The position numbers and the translations under genes are program-made. Of a stretch of DNA of 20,379 bases, positions 1-8,795 are shown in pieces; position 1 is the first letter of the stretch; the number at the start of each line of letters is the position of its first letter. A model generated the notes under the pieces. It had not been told where the DNA came from and made no database searches. It saw only the letters and a program-made list of their open reading frames with translations. Origin of the DNA: Oscillospiraceae bacterium (GTDB taxonomy: Bacteria > Bacillota > Clostridia > UMGS1883); the NCBI GenBank assembly GCA_022508735.1, contig JAFLUQ010000027.1, positions 1 through 20,379 of the forward strand, in the 5' to 3' direction.

Positions 1-3000
1 AATCATCATTTCTGCGCTGACGGATTTCGCCGTCCTCGTCCATGAAAAGCTGAACTTTCAAATATGGATGCGCATCAACTGTTCTCTCGATTGCATTCTT
101 TAATTTTCCTAAGTCCACCGTTTGATCAAGCTTAAACAGATACGGTATATTGTACACCGTTGTTCCCATGTTGGCGGTGCAGTCGATAAATACACCCGCC
201 TGTGTATTTGTGAGCGGATATATTTCCCGTTTTTCGTTCTTCTCTGATTTTTGAGCGCCGAGAAGGAATTTTTCAAGCTGAATAACTGTCGGGTTCTGCT
301 TCAAATCGCCTGTTTTTATAACAGCGTCAAATTCCTTTGCAAGCAGAACATTCAGCCTTATCGCGCTCACGGACGTAAGGCCTGCGTAATAAATATCGGT
401 TGTGATTCCGAACTCGTCATGACCTATCGCTTCTTTAATACAGCCGAAGATACGCCTCTGCATTTCAGTCTTGGGTTCAACCCTTTCCTCGATCTTCTTT
501 TCCGGTTTCGGCAGAGCGCGCTTATTGACCTTCTGGTTCTGGTTGAGCGGGATAGAATCGATCTGCATCGTTACCGCCGGAACCATATACGGCGGCTTTG
601 TCTCCATGATAAAGCTGTTTAATTTTTCTATATCTATCGTCTCGTCCGATACTATATACGCGGCAACATATTTGCCGCCGCCCTCCTCGTCAAACGCGGC
701 AACAGTTGCGTCCTTTATACCGGGAAATTTACGGATTATTTCCTCGACCTCGGTAAGCTCAATACGGAAGCCGCGAATTTTGACCTGCCCGTCACGGCGT
801 CCTACAAATGAGATATTTCCGTCGTTTAAGTACCGAACGATATCGCCTGTGTGGTATGTTCTTTCATATCCCGGCTCGTCTGTGTACGGATTTCTCTTGT
901 ATACCTCAGCAGTTTTATCGGGGCGGTTCAAGTATCCGCGCGACACCTGCCGTCCCGCAACCACAAGCTCACCGCACGCACCCGGCGGCAGACGATGGCC
1001 CTTGGAGTCCGTAACATACAGCTTTAAATTATCAAGCGGCTTTCCGATGGGTATATCATCATAATACTTATCGACAGGAAATACCGTGGTGAAAACAGTA
1101 CACTCGGTAGGTCCGTAAACATTTAAGAACATATAATTTGTCGGAGGCTCCAACGGAACAAGCTTTTCGCCGCCAATTGAGAGATAGCGAAGAGAATGAT
1201 TCTCCATCATTGCCAACTGCCTTCCCACCTGCGTTGTTATAAAGCTGTGGGTGATTTGATTTTTCTCGTAATACTCGTTTAAGGCTATCAAGTCAAGCCG
1301 TATATCCCCGCCAATGATGTGAAGCTCTGCTCCAATTGTCAGCGGACAGAAAATATCCATCATACTCGCGTCAAAACCGTATGACGCATATGCAGCGACA
1401 TGACAGGTATTGTCAAGCTTATAGAACCTATGGTACCATCGGCAGAACGCGGTAATGTTGCCGTATTCAAGCATACAGCCCTTGGGCACGCCGGTAGAAC
1501 CGGAGGTGTAGAGCAGTATAAACAAATCCTTTGGCGACGGCTTTTTAAGCTCACCTGTATATTCCGGCAGACGCGGTATATCGTCAAGTAAAAGAACATC
1601 TCCGCTATAACCCGGAACAAGCTTTCTCATTTCCCCGGTTGTGATAAGCAGCTTTGCACCGGAATCCTCCAGCATAAACTGCAATCTGTCCTGCGGATAT
1701 GTATAGTCAAGCGGCTGATACGCGCAGCCCGAGCGCGCTATGCCCACAGATGCAATCGCCATATATTCGCATCTGGGTATAAGCACAGCAACTACAGCCT
1801 CAGTGCCAAATCCCTGGCCGTTTATATATCCCGCCAGATTTCTTGTTGTCCTTTCTAACTCGCCGTATGTGATTTTCGTATCATGGTAAACCACGGCCGT
1901 TTTATCCGCGTTAGTTTCCGCGGCCTCGAGGAACATATCAACCACAGTCTTTGTATCATCGTAGGGAACCTCGGTCATGTTAAATCCGTCAAGCTTTTCT
2001 TCCTGAGCCTTTGACAGTATCGACACATCCGAAACAAAGCGGCAGTTTAGTATAGAACTCATCGCCGCATCATAGGAGTCCAAAATATTTTCAATCGTTT
2101 CCTCATCATATAAATCCGAGCGGTATTCAGCCGTAAGATAATATTCGCCGTCGTAGAGCCGCACCTGAATAAGCAGCGGCTCCTTCGGTAAATCAAGCGA
2201 CAAGTCTTCGCCCTTCGCGATCGTATCACCGAGCGGATAATCATCCGAAAGCTCCGCCTGATACGCGAATATCAAATCGGAATTTACCCCGTATTTCGCC
2301 GCAATATCGGCAAACGGGAATATATCGTTTGCCATGGAGTTCATAAGCTGTTCCTGCAAGGCTGTCATATACGCGCTGACCGTCGTCTTATCATCAAACT
2401 TGCAGTAGACCGGCAAAGTTTTCACAAGCATACACACTGTGTTTTCAAGACGCGAATCGTTTCTGCCGTTGTAAATTGTCGCGAACAGTGCGTCATTCGC
2501 GCCGGAATAGCGCGCAGCGAGAACACCGAACACGCCCGTAAACAATGTGCTCGGGGTGACGCCTAAATTCTCATATGCATCAGAGACAGCCTTATAACTT
2601 ATCGCAAGCTTGCGATTTAACAGTCCTTTTGCCGGCTTGCTGCCCTTTTTATCAAAAATCGGCAGCGACTCTGTTTCAACTCCTGAGAAAACGCTGTCAT
2701 AATACAGCGCAGCCTTTTCATAATTACCGTGCTTAATCTCCTTTTCCTCGGTAACAGCCGCGTCAAAGCCTGTATACGTTTCAGAGATAAGCTCTTTTCC
2801 GCAATATGCGCTGTTTAAATCTTCAAAGAATATATCATACGAGTTGCCGTCCGCCATAATGTGGTGAAAATCGACAAACATATATTTCTTTGTTTCGGTA
2901 ATATAAATCTCGATCCGAAGCAGAAGTCCGCCCTCCAGAGTGAACGGACGTACCAGACTCGGGCGCAGCTTTTCAAACTCCGCGTCCGTGGTGTTTATGA

Positions 3001-5029
3001 TTTCCGGCACAAATTCCTCCGGACACGGCCTCTGATAAAGCTCGCCGCTATCATTCACGCCGAACCGTGCTGTCATATAGCTGTGCGCTTTAGCCGTCCT
3101 TGTGACCGCGTTTTTAAGCGCGTCAACGTCAATATTATCGTCAAGCGTGAATAGAAATGGTATATTATAAACCGTGCTTTCAGGATTTTTAGCACACTCG
3201 ACATATATTCCTTTCTGCGAACCTGTCAGCGGATACGTTTCACGTTCTTCATGAGCGTCAAGTGCGGGAGCATCCTCTATGAATTTTTCAAGCATAACCA
3301 CGGTATTGTTTCTGTGTATATCGCTCGTCTTTATTGCAATATTGAATTCCTCAGCCAGACGCACATTAAGCTGCATTGCGCCCAGAGATGAAAGCCCCGC
3401 GCGGTAGAAATCGGTATTTATACCGAAATTGCTGTTGCCGGTAACAGCTGCTACAATGTTAAATATTTTTTGCTGCGTTTTATTCTTTGGCACTTCATTA
3501 TCGCCCTGCTTCATTATGGGTTTGGGAAGAGCCTTTTTGTCGATTTTCATATTTTGCGTGAGCGGCATTTCCTCAAGCTGTATCCATACATCCGGTACCA
3601 TATAATACGCAAGCTTTTCCGCCGAGTAGTCGGATAATTCCTCAGGCGTAACCTCGCGCGCCGCCGTATAATATGCGCAAATATAGGTGTTATCAACAGC
3701 GATAGCAATAGAGTTTGTAACCTCCGGGAAGCTGTTTATGACCTCTTCGATCTCACCTAACTCGACACGCAGACCGCGCAGCTTCACCTGATTATCCTTG
3801 CGTCCATGGAACTCGATTTCGCCGTCGGAATTAATAAGCGCCAAATCGCCCGACTTGTAGCCACGCATACCGCGAAATTCGATAAATGCCTCTGCTGTGC
3901 GTTCCGGCAGATTAACATATCCGCGTCCGACCCCTTTGCCGCAAATAAGCAGTTCGCCTACCTGACCGTCAGGCAGTTCATTGCCGTTTTCGTCAATTAT
4001 ATAAGTGAACACATTCGCGTTAGGCGTACCGATTGTGATATTTTCACCGCCTGTGATTATTTTCATCGTGCAGCTTATCGTTGTCTCTGTCGGGCCGTAG
4101 CCGTTCATAATATACGCATCAGGGTTTACCGCTGTAATTTTTTCATACAATCCACCCGGAAAGGCTTCAGCTCCGATATCGTAAACCTTGATCTGCTTTA
4201 ATATCTCCCTGACCTTAGGAATATCCAGAAGTACCGATAAAAACGATGGTGTTGTGCATATCGCGTCAACCCCGTTTTCAGCTATTACGTCCGCAAGCAG
4301 ATCGGGGTTCTGAATTTCCTCATCGGTTGCGATGACCGCTGTCATGCCGCTTGTGAGCGGAATAAATTCCTCCATGATCGACACATCAAAGGTCATTGCC
4401 GCAAGCGCGAGAAAAACTGAAGATTTTTCGGTAATTCCTATCGTTTCGTGGTTTTTCGGATTAGTATTAACGAAATTTGCCAGGTTCCCATGCTCTATCA
4501 TCACGCCCTTGGGCTTACCGGTTGAACCTGAAGTGTAAATGCAATAACACAAATCGTTATCCGCAATTCCCGTATCGGGATTATCGTCATTGGTATTTTT
4601 CAATAATTCCTCAATAAGCAGCGGCCTGCAGTCGAGTTTATCCCACATATCGCCGTAGCTTGATTTTATTTCGGATGTAGTGAGCACGAATTTTACGCCT
4701 GAATCTTCAAAAATATAGCTTACTCTGTCCTCGGGATATTCCGGCGATGCGACAACAAACGCGCCGCCTGATTTTAAAATGCCCTGACGTGCGGCGTAGA
4801 CATTAACTTCTCTGTCAAGCAGAACTCCAACCGTATTCTCGCGCGTCACGCCCAGATCGATCAGCGTGTTCGCAATACGGTTTGCGCGCACGTTAAGCTC
4901 GCAGTATGTAAGACTGTCACTTCCGCACACTACCGCAATTTTGTCCGGATTTGCCATGGCTTGAGCCTCAAACAGCTTTGTCACAGGCACAAATTCAAAC
5001 TCAAACGCGGTATCGTTTGTCTTTTTCAT
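1..5029 (-). CDS. Nonribosomal peptide synthetase, A-T-C-A-T-C..., 3' end outside window
   Basis: Large NRPS that activates amino acids as adenylates, loads them on carrier domains and condenses them. I translated the minus strand from ATG 5029; it stays open to base 1, at least 1,676 residues with no stop. Domains in order: adenylation A1 (~12-500, core YTSGSTGKPKG near 161, YGPTETT), carrier T1 (~510-590, Ser in AGLSSL near 546), condensation C1 (~600-1020, active-site HHIMADG near 722), A2 (~1030-1540, YTSGSTGVPKG near 1175, YGPTECT), T2 (Ser in AGLTSV near 1551), and the start of C2 (YPLTNTQAG near 1601). With no C domain in front of A1, it begins as a loading module. By-eye specificity residues are roughly D-V-M-C-Y-I-G-I-S for A1 and D-A-M-I-L-I-V-V-F for A2; the Asp in each fits alpha-amino acids, but I cannot name the substrates. 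TAGGAGG seven bases before the ATG contains the stop codon of the upstream MATE gene, so the two are coupled. No release domain (TE or R) is visible. Confidence 0.95.
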   Translation of the reverse strand, partial: MKKTNDTAFEFEFVPVTKLFEAQAMANPDKIAVVCGSDSLTYCELNVRANRIANTLIDLGVTRENTVGVLLDREVNVYAARQGILKSGGAFVVASPEYPEDRVSYIFEDSGVKFVLTTSEIKSSYGDMWDKLDCRPLLIEELLKNTNDDNPDTGIADNDLCYCIYTSGSTGKPKGVMIEHGNLANFVNTNPKNHETIGITEKSSVFLALAAMTFDVSIMEEFIPLTSGMTAVIATDEEIQNPDLLADVIAENGVDAICTTPSFLSVLLDIPKVREILKQIKVYDIGAEAFPGGLYEKITAVNPDAYIMNGYGPTETTISCTMKIITGGENITIGTPNANVFTYIIDENGNELPDGQVGELLICGKGVGRGYVNLPERTAEAFIEFRGMRGYKSGDLALINSDGEIEFHGRKDNQVKLRGLRVELGEIEEVINSFPEVTNSIAIAVDNTYICAYYTAAREVTPEELSDYSAEKLAYYMVPDVWIQLEEMPLTQNMKIDKKALPKPIMKQGDNEVPKNKTQQKIFNIVAAVTGNSNFGINTDFYRAGLSSLGAMQLNVRLAEEFNIAIKTSDIHRNNTVVMLEKFIEDAPALDAHEERETYPLTGSQKGIYVECAKNPESTVYNIPFLFTLDDNIDVDALKNAVTRTAKAHSYMTARFGVNDSGELYQRPCPEEFVPEIINTTDAEFEKLRPSLVRPFTLEGGLLLRIEIYITETKKYMFVDFHHIMADGNSYDIFFEDLNSAYCGKELISETYTGFDAAVTEEKEIKHGNYEKAALYYDSVFSGVETESLPIFDKKGSKPAKGLLNRKLAISYKAVSDAYENLGVTPSTLFTGVFGVLAARYSGANDALFATIYNGRNDSRLENTVCMLVKTLPVYCKFDDKTTVSAYMTALQEQLMNSMANDIFPFADIAAKYGVNSDLIFAYQAELSDDYPLGDTIAKGEDLSLDLPKEPLLIQVRLYDGEYYLTAEYRSDLYDEETIENILDSYDAAMSSILNCRFVSDVSILSKAQEEKLDGFNMTEVPYDDTKTVVDMFLEAAETNADKTAVVYHDTKITYGELERTTRNLAGYINGQGFGTEAVVAVLIPRCEYMAIASVGIARSGCAYQPLDYTYPQDRLQFMLEDSGAKLLITTGEMRKLVPGYSGDVLLLDDIPRLPEYTGELKKPSPKDLFILLYTSGSTGVPKGCMLEYGNITAFCRWYHRFYKLDNTCHVAAYASYGFDASMMDIFCPLTIGAELHIIGGDIRLDLIALNEYYEKNQITHSFITTQVGRQLAMMENHSLRYLSIGGEKLVPLEPPTNYMFLNVYGPTECTVFTTVFPVDKYYDDIPIGKPLDNLKLYVTDSKGHRLPPGACGELVVAGRQVSRGYLNRPDKTAEVYKRNPYTDEPGYERTYHTGDIVRYLNDGNISFVGRRDGQVKIRGFRIELTEVEEIIRKFPGIKDATVAAFDEEGGGKYVAAYIVSDETIDIEKLNSFIMETKPPYMVPAVTMQIDSIPLNQNQKVNKRALPKPEKKIEERVEPKTEMQRRIFGCIKEAIGHDEFGITTDIYYAGLTSVSAIRLNVLLAKEFDAVIKTGDLKQNPTVIQLEKFLLGAQKSEKNEKREIYPLTNTQAGVFIDCTANMGTTVYNIPYLFKLDQTVDLGKLKNAIERTVDAHPYLKVQLFMDEDGEIRQRRNDD

Positions 5030-5040
5030 TTCAAAACCTC

Positions 5041-6783
5041 CTATATGTCAAATTCAATTACTGTATTATTTAAATCAATTGCTCTTATATAGTTTATCCT
5101 TGATGAGATCTTTTTAACAAGTTCAATGCCGTGAATGTCAAATCCGTCGCTGTCGCTGTCGTATTCCGTCGGATTAAACGGCGCGCCGTTGTCACGTATG
5201 CGAAGCTGTAATTTATCATCTTCGATCAGCAGACTTACGTCGATCCATGCCGAGCTTTTTCCGCCGTATTTTATGCAGTTGACGGTCATTTCCTCAGCCG
5301 CCACCGCCGCTAAATTTGCCTTATCCGCGCCGATGCCGTTATTTTTACAGAACTCTCTTATTTCCTTTGGCACAAGCGGTGTTTCATCCATCTGTGCTTT
5401 TATTGTAAAGTCAAGACACTTGCCGGGATTTTCGGCAGGCAGCAGGTAAAAATCACTGCCCTTATGCTTCTTTTTCCGGTATACATATGCGGTAAACGCC
5501 GTCAAAAGCTCTGATATAACAAACCCCAAAGCTAAACCGTTCATACCCGTACCGCCGGCTTTTAATCCGATTAATATTCCGATGAGCGCCGCCGGCAGTA
5601 AGTAACATCCGTTCTCAACAAATGTGATAATGCTCGCCTGCTTTGACTCCTCAATCGACTCGTAGTAGCTTATCAGGAATTTATTCCATACATATGCCGG
5701 CAGACAAAGTATAAACAGCCTCAGAGCAGCTGCGGTCTCGCCCAGAAGAGAAGAATCGTCTATTCCGAACATTGCTGCCACCCATTTGGTGAATATCATA
5801 ATCAGAATAAATGCCATAGCGGCGGTTATTATGCTGTATGTGAGAGTTTTTTTGCAAAGCGCACGGATGCCGTAATAATCCTTCTCGCCATAAAGAATTC
5901 CCGCCATGTTCGGAATAACTCCGATTATTCCGGCCGTCAGCATCTCAACAATCATAAGCACGTTTTCACAGACGGTATATATTGTCATGCCGTCTTCTCC
6001 TGTCAGATTTATAATGATAACGTTAAGACCGAGCGTCTTTATAAACGTCATTATCATGAATATGAAAACAGGCGCGCCGGTTACAATTGCGGTTTTAAAT
6101 GGGGAAAGGGATTTTACTTTTGTAAATCCTATCATACGCTTCGGAGAGCGTACATACAAAATCAAAACCGCCATACCGAGCAAAAATCCGAGAACTGTAG
6201 ACAGTGACGCGCCGGCAGTGCCCAGCTGCGTGAATTTTAAAAATATGAAGTCAAAAATCAGATTAATAACATTTGAAACAATCAAATATGCCGACGCAAG
6301 CTCGGGATGGTTTTCGACGCCTAAGAAGCTCACCATCAAAAGACCTGTTCCAATGACAGGTGCGCCAAGCATACTCACGAATATATAATCTTTTGTAAGC
6401 GGCATAAGGTTACCGCCTGACGCGAGTACACGCGCGATAGGTTCAGCCGTGAAAAATGACGCTGCGGCAAATGCAATGCCCACAATAAGAGTTATCAGAA
6501 ATGTCAGCGAAAACAGCTCAGAGGCATTTTCCCTCTCTCGCTTGCCGAGCAGAATACCTGCTGCAATCGCTCCGCCGGTGCCGAGACAGTAGCCCGGAAT
6601 CTGAATCAGCGTTTCTATAGGAACAGCAAGGCTCACCGCCGACATTGCATCTGTACCGAGCAGGTTTCCTACCAGTATTGTATCAACAATGTTGCCAAGC
6701 TGCAGCGCCATTGCCATCATAATCCCCGGAAAGAGATACTGCATAATTTTAGCGTCTATCAGTCGTTTATTTCTGGTGTGCAT
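5041..6783 (-). CDS. MATE-family efflux transporter fused to a C-terminal HATPase (anti-sigma-type) domain
   Basis: Predicted cation-coupled multidrug/peptide exporter in the inner membrane with a cytoplasmic ATPase domain. Residues ~1-440 form the polytopic MATE part (FPGIMMAMALQLGNIVDTILVGNLLG near the N-terminus, about 12 membrane segments in two halves). Residues ~456-580 form a GHKL/HATPase_c domain like SpoIIAB/RsbW: N-box EEMTVNCIKYG near 497, G1 box DNGAPFNP near 530, and a later GFDIHGIELVKK glycine box. An ordinary MATE protein is about 450 residues, so the extra ~125 residues are a genuine fusion in one open frame. I chose ATG 6783 because AAGGGG lies nine bases upstream; an in-frame TTG at 6819 would add 12 residues but has no good ribosome-binding site. 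Its stop overlaps the Shine-Dalgarno of the NRPS gene, so it probably exports the NRPS product. Whether the kinase-like domain senses, gates or signals cannot be told from sequence. Confidence 0.9.
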   Translation of the reverse strand: MHTRNKRLIDAKIMQYLFPGIMMAMALQLGNIVDTILVGNLLGTDAMSAVSLAVPIETLIQIPGYCLGTGGAIAAGILLGKRERENASELFSLTFLITLIVGIAFAAASFFTAEPIARVLASGGNLMPLTKDYIFVSMLGAPVIGTGLLMVSFLGVENHPELASAYLIVSNVINLIFDFIFLKFTQLGTAGASLSTVLGFLLGMAVLILYVRSPKRMIGFTKVKSLSPFKTAIVTGAPVFIFMIMTFIKTLGLNVIIINLTGEDGMTIYTVCENVLMIVEMLTAGIIGVIPNMAGILYGEKDYYGIRALCKKTLTYSIITAAMAFILIMIFTKWVAAMFGIDDSSLLGETAAALRLFILCLPAYVWNKFLISYYESIEESKQASIITFVENGCYLLPAALIGILIGLKAGGTGMNGLALGFVISELLTAFTAYVYRKKKHKGSDFYLLPAENPGKCLDFTIKAQMDETPLVPKEIREFCKNNGIGADKANLAAVAAEEMTVNCIKYGGKSSAWIDVSLLIEDDKLQLRIRDNGAPFNPTEYDSDSDGFDIHGIELVKKISSRINYIRAIDLNNTVIEFDI

Positions 6784-6870
6784 ACAATACAACCCCTTTA
6801 ATTTTATAGGATAGTTCAAATATGTGAGCGAATTTTTCGGAATCCGGATATTTTCACATGGTATATATAT

Positions 6871-6902
6871 TATAACATAAAATTGTAAAATTTTATGTTA
6901 TA
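6871..6902. repeat. Perfect 14-bp inverted repeat with 4-base loop
   Basis: The arms TATAACATAAAATT and AATTTTATGTTATA (6871-6884 and 6889-6902) are exact reverse complements around GTAA. The minus-strand arm runs into TGTTATAAT (6869-6877), an extended -10 sequence; its symmetric partner lies on the plus strand at 6897-6905. It could be an operator overlapping a promoter, or an RNA hairpin in the leader of the MATE/NRPS transcript. No clear -35 hexamer is spaced correctly for this -10. Confidence 0.8.
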
Positions 6903-6904
6903 AT

Positions 6905-6955
6905 TGCGCATCGCCGTTTTCGAGCCCTTGCGGCGAGAAAAAATTCGGCGGCGCA
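6905..6955 (-). promoter_or_regulatory. GC-rich stem-loop in the MATE/NRPS leader
   Basis: Within an otherwise AT-rich leader, TGCGC-CGCCG (minus, 6955-6946) can pair with CGGCG-AT-GCGCA (6916-6905), leaving a two-base bulge and enclosing about 29 bases. It lies between the two AT palindromes and downstream of the promoter at 6987-7017, so it would be transcribed. It does not match a riboswitch class I recognise. Function unknown. Confidence 0.45.
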
Positions 6956-6966
6956 TAAAATCAAAC

Positions 6967-6992
6967 TATAATAAAGCTTTAGCTTTATTATA
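6967..6992. repeat. Perfect 12-bp inverted repeat overlapping a -10 element
   Basis: The arms TATAATAAAGCT (6967-6978) and AGCTTTATTATA (6981-6992) are exact reverse complements with loop TT. On the minus strand one arm supplies the TATAAT of the promoter at 6987-7017, and the other covers the expected start of transcription. This arrangement suits a repressor operator. A start-proximal RNA hairpin is the alternative. Confidence 0.75.
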
Positions 6993-7017
6993 ACATATCA
7001 ACATAGGGACATGTCAA
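6987..7017 (-). promoter_or_regulatory. Sigma-A-like promoter for the MATE/NRPS unit
   Basis: On the minus strand TTGACA (7017-7012) and TATAAT (6992-6987) are separated by 19 bases, with TGT directly before TATAAT giving an extended -10. Both hexamers are consensus; the spacer is two bases longer than optimal, which the TGn motif can offset. Transcription would start near 6980 and leave a leader of about 200 bases before the MATE ATG at 6783. Confidence 0.6.
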
Positions 7018-7037
7018 TAGAGAAAGGGGATTTTTGA

Positions 7038-7187
7038 AAAAAGATTTATTCACAAGCGGAAATTATCAATCTGCCCGACTATGTATGCTATGCAAGGGAA
7101 TATTCGGGATTGGTCCGCAAGTTTAACTCCGATTTCTGCGCCACTGACGGAGTAACTTCGTTCGGCTTGAAACCTTGGTATCCGTGA
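7038..7187 (+). pseudogene. Short coding-like remnant, function unknown
   Basis: A 49-codon stretch between TGA (7035-7037) and TGA (7185-7187) reads KKIYSQAEIINLPDYV and ends GVTSFGLKPWYP. Amino-acid and codon use look like real protein, but there is no start codon or ribosome-binding site and I do not recognise the family. It is the only hint of plus-strand coding in this gap and may be the trace of a gene lost when the NRPS and RiPP blocks were joined. Confidence 0.25.
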
Positions 7188-7217
7188 AAAGCTATAATGC
7201 CGTCCATTTTACCATAT

Positions 7218-7236
7218 TGCCGCTTTGTTTGCGGCA
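7218..7236. repeat. Small 6-bp hairpin TGCCGC/GCGGCA
   Basis: TGCCGC (7218-7223) and GCGGCA (7231-7236) are exact complements with a 7-base A/T-rich loop. It lies just beyond the larger hairpin at 7242-7278 and may be part of the 3' structure of the radical SAM transcript. No U-tract follows on either strand. Confidence 0.35.
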
Positions 7237-7241
7237 TTTAA

Positions 7242-7278
7242 TAACGGGCATTAGTCGGAGTGACATTAATGCCCGTTA
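7242..7278 (-). terminator. Terminator-like hairpin after the radical SAM gene
   Basis: TAACGGGCATTA (7242-7253) and TAATGCCCGTTA (7267-7278) form a perfect 12-bp stem with a 13-base loop, 45 bases after the radical SAM stop codon. The stem is strong, but the bases that follow on the minus strand (TTAAATGCC) are not a uridine run. It could act as a factor-dependent terminator or an RNA 3'-end stabiliser. Confidence 0.5.
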
Positions 7279-7323
7279 CAAATATTATCTGTTCGATCTT
7301 ATCAGGCATCTTGCTTCCTACAA

Positions 7324-8736
7324 TCACTCGGTCACATCGTCAATGTTGTGATACTTGATGCCACTGTTCTCCGCCACGCGGGCAAATACCTCGTCGGTCT
7401 TCTGCATATACCCCTTTTTGAAATAGAGGCATTTCGACGGGTCGCCCCCCAGATAATCCTCTGTAAATAATGTGGCGATAGCGCGGCAGCCGCCCATGCA
7501 GAGCTTTTTATAGGCGCATTCCCGGCAGAGCTTGTTGTGCTCGAACAGCTTGCCCACCGTGCATGTGACAGACCGGAGATAGTCGCCGCGCTGCAAAAGC
7601 GGCTGTAAACCGTCACGTTTCACATTGCCCAGATCCCAGCCGCGGGCCTCAAAATAGCCGGACATCTGGTTACATGGCACAACAGAGCCATCGGAATTGA
7701 TGGCGACCATGCCGCGGTTGCCCCGGCACACCGGGCTGCTCTCGCGGAAGCTGTGGCAGCCGCCCTCCACAGGCCTGTAGTGATAGGTTCCCGATTTTGG
7801 GAAGAACTGTAAAAACTGCCATATGTCGATCGACATAGGGAGTCCGGTGGCGGCATACCTCTCGGTAAATTCCAGTGCCTTCTCATAATACGCCTCTATG
7901 CCTAAGCACGCATCTGCCGCGTTTTCCTGCATACGAACGGATTCCGTAGTGCGGATGACGCGCATTTCCTCCACGCCCTTTTTTGCCATAAAGACCGCTG
8001 TATCATAGAGCGCGTCAATGTTCAGGCGATGCACGCAGGTCTGGATACGCACGGAAAAGCCCATTTCTTTGCACAAATCAATAGCACGCAAAGCCTCCTG
8101 CTCTGCACCGGCCTTACCGCGAAGCCAATCGTGGTGGCCGAGACAGTCAAAGGAAATTTTGATGAGAGGGTTTGCTCCCATATCCATGAGCTGCTCCAGC
8201 ATCTTACGGGTAATGAGCGCCCCGTTGGTATTAAGCTCCCGCACCACCATTCCACGCCGGTGAATCTCATGCATGATCTCCATAAAGTCCGGGTGAAGTG
8301 TGGGCTCGCCGCCGGTCAGTGTGAAGGTCTGTACGCCGCACATTTCCAGCTCGTCCAGGGTTTTCTTCCACTCCTCGCGACTAAACTCCCGCATCAGACG
8401 GGCATTGTCCGCCGCCATAAAGCAGTGCTTGCAGTTATAATTGCACTTGCCGGTGATGGACCAGTTGACCGCGGGGAAATAGCGGTTATCGCAGTAACGG
8501 GGCTTCTGCCAGCTATTCAGTTGTTCGCCGTCCTTTGATATGCGGATCAGGCCCCTGTGCAGAAGCTGATCGGCAAGCTCTGTCGGGTCGTGCTCCGCCA
8601 TTCCGTCGCAGGAGGCGAGAAAGAAATATTCCTCCTCCGTGAGCTTTTGGGCAAATTCATGCCCCTTTATATAGTAAGCAAACGGAATAAGCTGCCAGCC
8701 CCGCAGGGCTATGTTTTCGTTCAATATGTATTTCAT
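7324..8736 (-). CDS. Radical SAM/SPASM peptide maturase
   Basis: Predicted 4Fe-4S enzyme that cleaves S-adenosylmethionine to a radical and modifies the adjacent precursor peptide. The 470-residue protein has an N-terminal ~75-residue region that resembles a PqqD-like peptide-recognition fold (weak, by eye), then the radical SAM cluster CNYNCKHC with Cys98, Cys102 and Cys105, and TLTGGEPTLHP for SAM binding. The C-terminal SPASM region binds auxiliary clusters: a Cys at VPCNQ, then CRECAYKKLCMGGC, which is the CX2CX5CX3C pattern. The ATG at 8736 is preceded by GGGAG with 8-base spacing. It follows the Nif11-leader precursor by 59 bases and is likely co-transcribed from the ECF-type promoter at 9193-9224. 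The enzyme could make thioether, C-C or epimerised products; sequence alone does not decide. No second tailoring enzyme is visible in the locus. Confidence 0.92.
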   Translation of the reverse strand: MKYILNENIALRGWQLIPFAYYIKGHEFAQKLTEEEYFFLASCDGMAEHDPTELADQLLHRGLIRISKDGEQLNSWQKPRYCDNRYFPAVNWSITGKCNYNCKHCFMAADNARLMREFSREEWKKTLDELEMCGVQTFTLTGGEPTLHPDFMEIMHEIHRRGMVVRELNTNGALITRKMLEQLMDMGANPLIKISFDCLGHHDWLRGKAGAEQEALRAIDLCKEMGFSVRIQTCVHRLNIDALYDTAVFMAKKGVEEMRVIRTTESVRMQENAADACLGIEAYYEKALEFTERYAATGLPMSIDIWQFLQFFPKSGTYHYRPVEGGCHSFRESSPVCRGNRGMVAINSDGSVVPCNQMSGYFEARGWDLGNVKRDGLQPLLQRGDYLRSVTCTVGKLFEHNKLCRECAYKKLCMGGCRAIATLFTEDYLGGDPSKCLYFKKGYMQKTDEVFARVAENSGIKYHNIDDVTE

Positions 8737-8795
8737 AAACGATTCTCCCGCGGCGTTTTGTCACTTCAGCTGCAACGCACAAGAATTATTTCCTG

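Larger units (their letters stand above)
6784..7323. other. 540-base intergenic region: leader of the NRPS unit plus downstream end of the RiPP locus
   Basis: No confident gene lies here. From left to right it holds the untranslated leader of the MATE/NRPS unit, palindrome 6871-6902 containing an extended -10, a GC-rich stem-loop 6905-6955, palindrome 6967-6992, a sigma-A-like promoter 6987-7017, a short coding-like remnant on the plus strand (7038-7187), and two hairpins (7218-7236 and 7242-7278) downstream of the radical SAM gene. These are annotated separately. Confidence 0.8.

Noticed and set aside
251..4538. Several plus- and minus-frame ORFs of 60-200 codons within the NRPS region
   Set aside because: The minus frame from 5029 is open throughout and shows every expected NRPS core motif; the others are frame shadows.
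6896..6905. Plus-strand extended -10 (TGTTATAAT) at the palindrome
   Set aside because: It is the symmetric image of the minus-strand element; no plus-strand gene follows and no -35 is in place.
8022..8538. ORFs in other frames over the radical SAM gene
   Set aside because: The radical SAM frame contains the cluster-binding cysteines and SPASM motif; the others have no domain.
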